From: Thermaerobacter marianensis
GTDB taxonomy: Bacteria; Bacillota; Sulfobacillia; DYIH01; DYIG01
NCBI GenBank assembly: GCA_020723725.1
Contig: DYIG01000036.1
Span: forward strand, 1 to 11,836
Direction: 5' to 3'
Length of the DNA: 11,836 nucleotides
Positions within the stretch are counted from its first letter, which is position 1, and each line of letters begins with the position of its first letter. This document shows positions 1 to 4,114 of the stretch, piece after piece. Both the position numbers and the translations under genes were made by a program. The notes below the pieces were generated by a model, which was not told the DNA's origin, did no database searches, and saw only the letters and a list, made by a program, of their open reading frames with translations.

Positions 1-18
1 TACGCGACACATTAGTTA

Positions 19-43
19 AAGGCGCCGGGGGTTCCGGCGCCTT
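19..43 (-). terminator. Candidate terminator hairpin after the 166-aa/81-aa gene pair
   Basis: A perfect 10-bp GC-rich inverted repeat (19-28 with 34-43, loop of 5) is followed on the minus strand by TTTAACTAATG, a moderately U-rich tail. It lies about 50 bp beyond the stop of the last minus-strand gene, where an operon end is expected. The tail is imperfect. The same bases are also part of an open frame running off the window edge, so a coding role is not excluded. Confidence 0.5.
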
Positions 44-90
44 CTCGGGTGCAACTGGAGTCATACCTTTGGGGAGTTCATCAGCTACTT

Positions 91-336
91 TCAAGGGACT
101 CTCACCTGCTTCGGCTGAGTAGTAAAGTTATTCCCAAAGTAGATTACTGCATTCGGGGTATATGCCACATTGTTGTAACGGGATATTAGTCCGCATCCTT
201 TGCATTTATGCATCAGGCTGGCTGTTTGCTCAGTGTAACTAATAATAATTGAGCTACCACAGGAAGGGCACGCCAATGACCTAATATCTTCTTGTGACCC
301 ATCAAAGATTATTTCTTCAATGTCGTCCCATGTCAT
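91..336 (-). CDS. Small zinc-ribbon protein, unknown function
   Basis: This 81-aa protein carries two CxxC knuckles, C23-P-S-C26 and C45-K-G-C48, spaced like a small zinc ribbon. Its N-terminus is acidic (DDIEEIIFDGSQED) and the C-terminal half has no recognised motif. There is no signal peptide or membrane segment, so a cytoplasmic location is expected. The ATG overlaps the TGA of the preceding 166-aa gene (ATGA), and a good AAAGGAG Shine-Dalgarno sits 7 nt before the ATG, so the two are almost certainly co-translated. The role is not recognised. Because it directly follows a gene with a possible toxin-like C-terminal domain, an immunity or antitoxin partner is one option; a nucleic-acid-binding accessory protein is another. 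Both are inference. Confidence 0.7.
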   Translation of the reverse strand: MTWDDIEEIIFDGSQEDIRSLACPSCGSSIIISYTEQTASLMHKCKGCGLISRYNNVAYTPNAVIYFGNNFTTQPKQVRVP

Positions 337-833
337 GGCAATACTCCTTTACGCCTAAGTGATTGAATGTATCTGGCAATAACCCGGTCGATATATAGAT
401 GAATGCTCCGATCACCCTGAGTAAACATCTCAGTGAATTTACGAGATCTGCCGCTGTGTGCCCTGATTATTATTCTGGCCTCAAGCTCCTCATGTATTAG
501 GGTATCTATCAACTCTTCCTTGCCAGGTCTGCGTTGTTTACCGATTTCGATCTTTAGAATCTTTGCTCCAGGTATTCCTGAAATCACTGCTGCCGTAGTT
601 TTACCTTCTGTTCTTATCCTCGGGTTATAGGTCGGCTTCGCTGAAAACCTGATCCCGTTCAATTCGTTAGTAACTATTGAATCAATTTCTGCTTGCGATG
701 AACCGTATCGTTGCGGAGTCGGTCTTGATCTGCCACTACGAGTTAACAGGGTAACCGTTGGCCTCTTCAGAAACCGCCTCGCTGTATTATTATACCATCT
801 CTCTATATCTGGTTGACTCCCCTGATACCGCAT
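333..833 (-). CDS. Unknown protein with HEELEAR motif, possible orphan toxin-type domain
   Basis: This 166-aa protein is not recognised with certainty. The N-terminal ~80 residues are basic and Ser/Thr-rich. The C-terminal half is well structured: an alternating hydrophobic strand (KILKIEIG, 91-98), then a helix with H114-E115-E116-L-E118-A-R120, followed by H126, H145 and a basic tail. Paired His/Glu residues on a helix suggest a metal site or a general acid/base. The arrangement recalls the C-terminal domains of secreted polymorphic toxins, but that is from general impression only. There is no Shine-Dalgarno before the ATG, and an in-frame TAG lies 18 nt upstream. The gene may therefore be translated by coupling to comEA (34 bp upstream), or be the detached 3' part of a longer gene. 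It overlaps the zinc-ribbon gene by 4 nt. Confidence 0.55.
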   Translation of the reverse strand: MRYQGSQPDIERWYNNTARRFLKRPTVTLLTRSGRSRPTPQRYGSSQAEIDSIVTNELNGIRFSAKPTYNPRIRTEGKTTAAVISGIPGAKILKIEIGKQRRPGKEELIDTLIHEELEARIIIRAHSGRSRKFTEMFTQGDRSIHLYIDRVIARYIQSLRRKGVLP

Positions 834-867
834 CCAGGCCCGGATATGAGTCTATCTCTACACCACA

Positions 868-1563
868 TCAATTAAGCGTCATCATCTCGCGCATCTCCTG
901 GAACTTGGCTGGCCCTATACCCGGCACCTGTTGCAGGTCCTCCAAGCGCTCGAACGGACCGTTTTTCTCACGGAAGTCCACTATCCGCTTGGCAAGCGCA
1001 GGGCCGATACCCGGTAGACGATCCAGTTCTGCGACAGTTGCCGAATTCAAGACCACCTTACCCTCACCCATGGCGCCAACCGAATCACCCGCCTGACCGC
1101 TTAAAGACGGTGCAGGATACCGTCTGGCGTCTTCCTCCGAAGGGATGTAGATCTTCACTCCATCGTGTAAAGGCGCGGCCAGGTTGATCAGATCCAACCG
1201 GGAATTAGCCGTAGCGCCACCAGCAACAGCCACGGCGTCCGCCACCCGCTGGCCATCCTTAACCTCATACACCCCTGGGTGAGCTACCGCACCTACTACA
1301 TGGACAACGATGCGTTGCGGATCCTCCTCCCGCTTCACATCCTCCCCCGCATTGTCTTTACCTTTTGTGGTGGCAGACTCTTCCGTTTTACCATGAATTG
1401 CGTACTTAGCCCCGCCGTCGAAGTCGTCGGCAACAATTCCCCGGCCCCCCAAAGCACCAAAGAGGCCCGAACGATAGTACCGGTAGAGTCCTCCCGCCAC
1501 GAGCAGTACCACTACCGCAATAAGAACAAACAGACCCGAGACCTCTCGTCGTGTCTCCGGCAT
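868..1563 (-). CDS. comEA: Competence protein ComEA, DNA receptor
   Basis: ComEA is the membrane-anchored double-stranded DNA receptor of transformation, binding DNA outside the membrane and passing it to ComEC. This 231-aa protein has the full layout. There is one N-terminal membrane anchor (about 10-28) and a charged, flexible linker (about 45-82). An SLBB domain follows (about 84-141, with VVGAVAHPGVYEV), and the C-terminus is a helix-hairpin-helix DNA-binding domain (about 170-231) with two hairpins, LPGIGPAL and VPGIGPAKF. The ATG is preceded at a long spacing by AAGGTGG; no better in-frame start exists upstream. A plausible promoter lies about 40 bp upstream. No comEC follows: the next gene on the strand is an unknown 166-aa protein, so the usual comEA-comEC pairing is broken here or lies elsewhere. 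Confidence 0.95.
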   Translation of the reverse strand: MPETRREVSGLFVLIAVVVLLVAGGLYRYYRSGLFGALGGRGIVADDFDGGAKYAIHGKTEESATTKGKDNAGEDVKREEDPQRIVVHVVGAVAHPGVYEVKDGQRVADAVAVAGGATANSRLDLINLAAPLHDGVKIYIPSEEDARRYPAPSLSGQAGDSVGAMGEGKVVLNSATVAELDRLPGIGPALAKRIVDFREKNGPFERLEDLQQVPGIGPAKFQEMREMMTLN

Positions 1564-1601
1564 AAGACCATTTACACCACCTTACAATTTTTGGTATTTT
1601 A

Positions 1602-1631
1602 ATTATAAGGTGTTCAACTGTAACCCGGCAA
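1602..1631 (-). promoter_or_regulatory. Candidate sigma-A promoter of comEA
   Basis: On the minus strand a perfect TATAAT (1607-1602) is preceded at 18 bp by TTGCCG (1631-1626), which keeps the TTG of the -35 box. It points at comEA and would give a leader of roughly 30 nt. This is a single-site call by eye. Confidence 0.4.
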
Positions 1632-1656
1632 GTACTTCTGTTTTATGAAACCAAAG

Positions 1657-1662
1657 TATAAT
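1657..1662 (+). promoter_or_regulatory. Candidate -10 box for the vapBC operon
   Basis: A perfect TATAAT sits about 50 bp before the antitoxin start; no good -35 box is visible at 16-18 bp. A second weaker GATAAT follows at 1667-1672. A short GATA-N6-TATC dyad just after it could be an operator for antitoxin autoregulation, which is usual for such operons, but this is speculative. Confidence 0.25.
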
Positions 1663-1710
1663 CAAGGATAATGTGGTATCATTAAATACAACAAAAAGAC
1701 AGGAGGGGTA

Positions 1711-2010
1711 ATGGTTATGCCCCACCGCCTATTAACTGTCGAACAGGTGGCAGAGATCCTTAATGTCAAACGAAATACCGTTTACCGCTGGATTCGCTCC
1801 GGAATACTACCGTCAATAAAAATCGGGGCATTACGCCGGATAAAGGAGGATGCTCTGGAGGAATTCATTACCTCAGAGAGTGAAAAACCGAAGTTCCAAA
1901 GGTCCTCCCCTGACGATCCCTTCCTGGAACTAATTGGTGCCGAAGAAAGTGGTAAGAATGACATATCCGAAAAACATGACAAATATCTAGCCCAGAGGCA
2001 CCCCGGTTGA
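1711..2010 (+). CDS. VapB-like antitoxin with excisionase-type HTH
   Basis: This 99-aa protein is the DNA-binding antitoxin of the pair with the downstream PIN toxin. Its N-terminal half (about 5-55) is a MerR/excisionase-type winged HTH (HTH_17): LLTVEQVAEILNVKRNTVYRWIRSG, then a basic wing with GALRRIKEDALEEF. The C-terminal tail carries DPFLELIG and DISEKHDKYLA, the kind of short amphipathic segment that antitoxins of PIN toxins use to plug the toxin active site. The start could be ATG 1711 or ATG 1717; AGGAGG at 1701-1706 lies 4 or 10 nt before them, so the choice is open. The stop overlaps the toxin ATG (TGATG), indicating translational coupling. By family precedent it should repress its own promoter. 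Confidence 0.85.
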   Translation: MVMPHRLLTVEQVAEILNVKRNTVYRWIRSGILPSIKIGALRRIKEDALEEFITSESEKPKFQRSSPDDPFLELIGAEESGKNDISEKHDKYLAQRHPG

Positions 2011-2426
2011 TGAGTGCCGTCTTTGTAGATACTGGCACTATATACGCCGCATTGGATCGAAGCGATGCCCATCACCAAGAGGCCGCTCAACTGTTTCGCC
2101 AGTTGACATCACAGAGGGTATCTTTTGTACTGACCAACTTCATTATTGCCGAAACCCACGCCCTGATCCTGTCCGGACTGGGTGCCGACTGGGCACGCAC
2201 ATGGCTCAACCGCATGCAATGGAACGTTGAAAGAGTCCGTAAGGAAGACGAGATCCATGCCAGGGACATAATCAACACTTTCATGGACAAGGACTTCTCG
2301 TATATCGACGCCACCAGTTTCGCCGTTATGGAACGTTTAGGCTTAAAGGTGGCCCTCAGTTTCGATCGCCACTACGTGCAGTACGGTATACGTGTATTGC
2401 GCCTGAACCCGGGTTCGGGGTTATAA
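2010..2426 (+). CDS. vapC: VapC-like PIN-domain ribonuclease toxin
   Basis: PIN-domain toxins are Mg2+-dependent endoribonucleases that block translation, typically by cutting tRNA or rRNA. In this 138-aa protein the acidic set is present: D7 (VFVDTG), E48 (IIAETH), D100 (FSYIDATSFAVM) and D119 (LSFDRHY), which supports an active enzyme. The length is normal for the family. ATG 2010 is chosen over the TTG at 2007 because it overlaps the antitoxin TGA. The last residues (LRLNPGSGL) run past the usual end of the fold. The stop codon TAA is itself the first three bases of the duplicated leuS 3' segment, so the extreme C-terminus may have been set by the recombination junction. The exact RNA target cannot be read from sequence. 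Confidence 0.9.
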   Translation: MSAVFVDTGTIYAALDRSDAHHQEAAQLFRQLTSQRVSFVLTNFIIAETHALILSGLGADWARTWLNRMQWNVERVRKEDEIHARDIINTFMDKDFSYIDATSFAVMERLGLKVALSFDRHYVQYGIRVLRLNPGSGL

Positions 2427-2501
2427 ACGCCCTTTATTCCGTAGTCCCCCTCAGTTACCGGCGCACCACGTTAACCAACTTGTCCGGGACGACAACCACC
2501 T
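2424..2501. repeat. Left copy of 78-bp leuS 3'-end direct repeat
   Basis: All 78 bases are identical to 4037-4114 in the same orientation. The repeated sequence contains the last leuS codons, its TAA and 31 bp of downstream sequence. Copy boundaries are sharp: base 2423 is A against G at 4036, and 2502 is T against G at 4115. The left edge coincides with the vapC stop codon. Together the two copies bracket the matrixin cassette. Confidence 0.97.
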
Positions 2502-2526
2502 TCTCCTTAAGGGATACCCCCTTGGT
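2455..2526 (-). pseudogene. Remnant of a second leuS 3' end with internal deletion
   Basis: Read on the minus strand this stretch encodes TKGVSLKEK joined in frame to VVVVPDKLVNVVRR and a TAA. The second part (2455-2501) is identical to the end of leuS. The first part (2500-2526) matches leuS 4599-4625 at 23 of 27 bases, in the same orientation and frame, where the intact gene reads TKGVSLAEK. The 484 bp that separate the two pieces in leuS are missing here. The fragment has no start and no upstream frame, so it is a scar and not a gene. The short, diverged inner piece is the weaker part of the call. Confidence 0.7.
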
Positions 2527-2530
2527 TACA

Positions 2531-2560
2531 CAAAATCATGCAAAATATTGCAGGATTTTG
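2531..2560. repeat. 13-bp inverted repeat at the cassette's left border
   Basis: CAAAATCATGCAA (2531-2543) and TTGCAGGATTTTG (2548-2560) form a dyad with 12 of 13 positions paired and a 4-nt centre. It starts 4 bp after the leuS remnant ends. No U-tract follows on the plus strand, so a classical terminator is unlikely. It could be an operator for the matrixin genes, an RNA hairpin ending vapBC transcripts, or a recombination end. Confidence 0.65.
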
Positions 2561-2626
2561 GTAATCATTGTAGAAATGCATTTTTAGACCGCATTCTTCC
2601 ATTATAGGAAAGGAGAATGATACTTA

Positions 2627-2632
2627 TATAAT
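2627..2632 (+). promoter_or_regulatory. Candidate -10 box upstream of the matrixin gene
   Basis: TATAAT occurs in an AT-rich stretch 65 bp before the matrixin-like ATG; there is no convincing -35 box at 16-18 bp. The 2527-2696 gap contains only this, the inverted repeat before it, and the GAGGGGG Shine-Dalgarno at its end. Confidence 0.3.
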
Positions 2633-2696
2633 ATTTGTATGAATGCCTAATTCCCAAATAAGCTCGCACCGTACATAAATTTTGAGGGGGATCGCA

Positions 2697-3257
2697 ATGA
2701 CAGGGTTAAGAAATAAATGGTCATATTTGCTCATCTGTGTATTGCTATTCGCTATAGCAGTTCCAGCTATTGCATATAATTTTTACCCGGGATTTGGTCA
2801 TATGCCTTCAACTACAGTTAAATGGTACTCTCTCATACAAAATTCGTCCCTTGCTTCCGGTTGGTCATCGGGAGTTACGGCCTGGAACAATGCGGCAACC
2901 GTAATAACACTTGTACCGGGAACCTCGTCAAATTCTATCCTATATGCGTACGACTACAATGATCCTAGTGATACAGCTAGGGGAACTACTTATCATTCAC
3001 CGGACGAGACTGCTTTCACTTGGACCCGGGTCGATATTTGGTTTAATGCCGCAACTCTTGCAAGTAAATCGGCAAGTATCCGGCAATATGTGGCGGCCCA
3101 CGAAATAGGACATGCCCTTGGACTTGCCCCTGGCCCTTGGGGATCTTTAATGTATGAGGATGGCAGTGACTCTTATAAGTCTACATACAACTATCCCCAG
3201 AACGACGACAAGGTTGGCATTCATTGCATGTATGTGTTGCAACGCCAAGGATGCTAG
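2697..3257 (+). CDS. Secreted matrixin-like metzincin with altered zinc motif
   Basis: This 186-aa protein has a clear signal peptide: a basic N-terminus, hydrophobic 10-25, and likely cleavage after AIA near residue 26. The mature part resembles small M10-type matrixins. It contains FTWTRVDIWFN, then VAAHEIGHALGLAPGPWGSLMY, where H135, E136 and H139 are the first zinc ligands and catalytic Glu, and M152 is the Met-turn. The family motif is HExxHxxGxxH, but here the third ligand position (145) is Pro, encoded by CCT. Either another residue binds zinc or the enzyme is inactive. Two Cys near the end (C177, C186) could form a disulfide. ATG 2697 is chosen because GAGGGGG lies 6 nt upstream; a TTG 15 nt earlier lacks a site. 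It is followed 33 bp later by the partner gene and is AT-richer than its flanks. Confidence 0.8.
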   Translation: MTGLRNKWSYLLICVLLFAIAVPAIAYNFYPGFGHMPSTTVKWYSLIQNSSLASGWSSGVTAWNNAATVITLVPGTSSNSILYAYDYNDPSDTARGTTYHSPDETAFTWTRVDIWFNAATLASKSASIRQYVAAHEIGHALGLAPGPWGSLMYEDGSDSYKSTYNYPQNDDKVGIHCMYVLQRQGC

Positions 3258-3290
3258 ATCAGTATATCGAATTTGGGAGGAGATAACTTA

Positions 3291-3905
3291 ATGAAACGGT
3301 TATATCTCGCTTTCTGGGGAATAGTGACGGTTTTTTTTATAGTAGCAGGCTACAACACATTTCCTATACATCCAGCAACACCCATATCATCTAACACGGT
3401 TAGCGCTGACCTGATTGAATTCCCTACATTGGAAGCTCTCTCTGGAAAAGCCGAAGCCATTGTTGTCGGAACATTTAACAACAAACCACCTAGACTTATT
3501 ATCCAAAAAGATATGGTAGATGATGCAGGCAATCACCGTACTTTGAATGCTCGGGGAATACAGTTCGAGGTTCGGGAAGTACTTAAGGGACAACTTAAAC
3601 CTAACACTATAATCGAAATTGTTCAACGGGTGGGGGTTAACCCTGAAACAGGTCGGCAGTGGCCACTCGTAGATAACGCCTTCTATGAATCACAACCCGG
3701 AGAAGAGTACCTCCTGTTTGTTGGGAAATCGTCGATGGGTAATTATTATTGGGTAACAGGACACTACCAGGGAGCATTCCGAATTAAAGATGGAAAAGTA
3801 GACTCCGCAAATACAATAGGATTGGGATTGGCTGGTAAAGGTGTAGAAATTAAAAAGACTAACATAGACGAATTTCTAAACCAATTACGTCTCTCGATAA
3901 AATAG
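3291..3905 (+). CDS. Membrane-anchored protein paired with the matrixin, unknown function
   Basis: This 204-aa protein has a single hydrophobic N-terminal segment (about 4-21) that works as a signal peptide or anchor, so the rest is outside the cell. The body is a beta-rich domain: LSGKAEAIVVGTF, then a strand pair around IQFEVREVLKG, IIEIVQRVGV, PGEEYLLFVGK and YWVTGHYQGAFRIKDGKV. This order (sensing-like VVGT strand, VLKG turn, PGEEYLLF, QG.F.I.DGKV) recurs in small exported Firmicute proteins that often neighbour matrixin-like genes. That is recalled family knowledge, not a search result. ATG 3291 has GGGAGGAG 8 nt upstream. It lies 33 bp after the matrixin gene on the same strand and probably shares its transcript. 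An inhibitor, substrate or surface partner of the metzincin are all possible. Confidence 0.75.
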   Translation: MKRLYLAFWGIVTVFFIVAGYNTFPIHPATPISSNTVSADLIEFPTLEALSGKAEAIVVGTFNNKPPRLIIQKDMVDDAGNHRTLNARGIQFEVREVLKGQLKPNTIIEIVQRVGVNPETGRQWPLVDNAFYESQPGEEYLLFVGKSSMGNYYWVTGHYQGAFRIKDGKVDSANTIGLGLAGKGVEIKKTNIDEFLNQLRLSIK

Positions 3906-3936
3906 AAGTGACATGCCATGTGAAAAACATATTTTT

Positions 3937-3958
3937 GGGGGTCCGCCATCGGACCCCC
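3937..3958 (+). terminator. Hairpin ending the matrixin operon
   Basis: A perfect 9-bp GC-rich stem (GGGGGTCCG with CGGACCCCC, loop CCAT) begins 32 bp after the stop of the 204-aa gene. The plus-strand tail is only ACTTTACCC, and on the minus strand the stem is followed by AAAAATATG, so it is a poor intrinsic terminator in either direction by tail, though well placed between convergent genes. The rest of the 3906-4067 gap holds only the right copy of the leuS repeat. Confidence 0.45.
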
Positions 3959-4036
3959 ACTTTACCCATATCAATTCATAACAAAATAGCGGATGCACCC
4001 ACAGTTGATAAGTACCCCCGTTGCAGAACTATACCG

Positions 4037-4114
4037 TAAACGCCCTTTATTCCGTAGTCCCCCTCAGTTACCGGCGCACCACGTTAACCAACTTGTCCGG
4101 GACGACAACCACCT
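4037..4114. repeat. Right copy of 78-bp leuS 3'-end direct repeat
   Basis: This is the copy that belongs to the intact gene: it covers the final 15 or so leuS codons, the TAA at 4070-4068 and 31 bp past it. It is identical to 2424-2501. The distance between copies is 1613 bp, which contains the leuS scar, the inverted repeat and both matrixin-cassette genes. Confidence 0.97.

Noticed and set aside
758..1096. 112-codon plus-strand frame over comEA
   Set aside because: It is antisense to the helix-hairpin-helix region of comEA, Ser/Pro-rich and without supporting signals.
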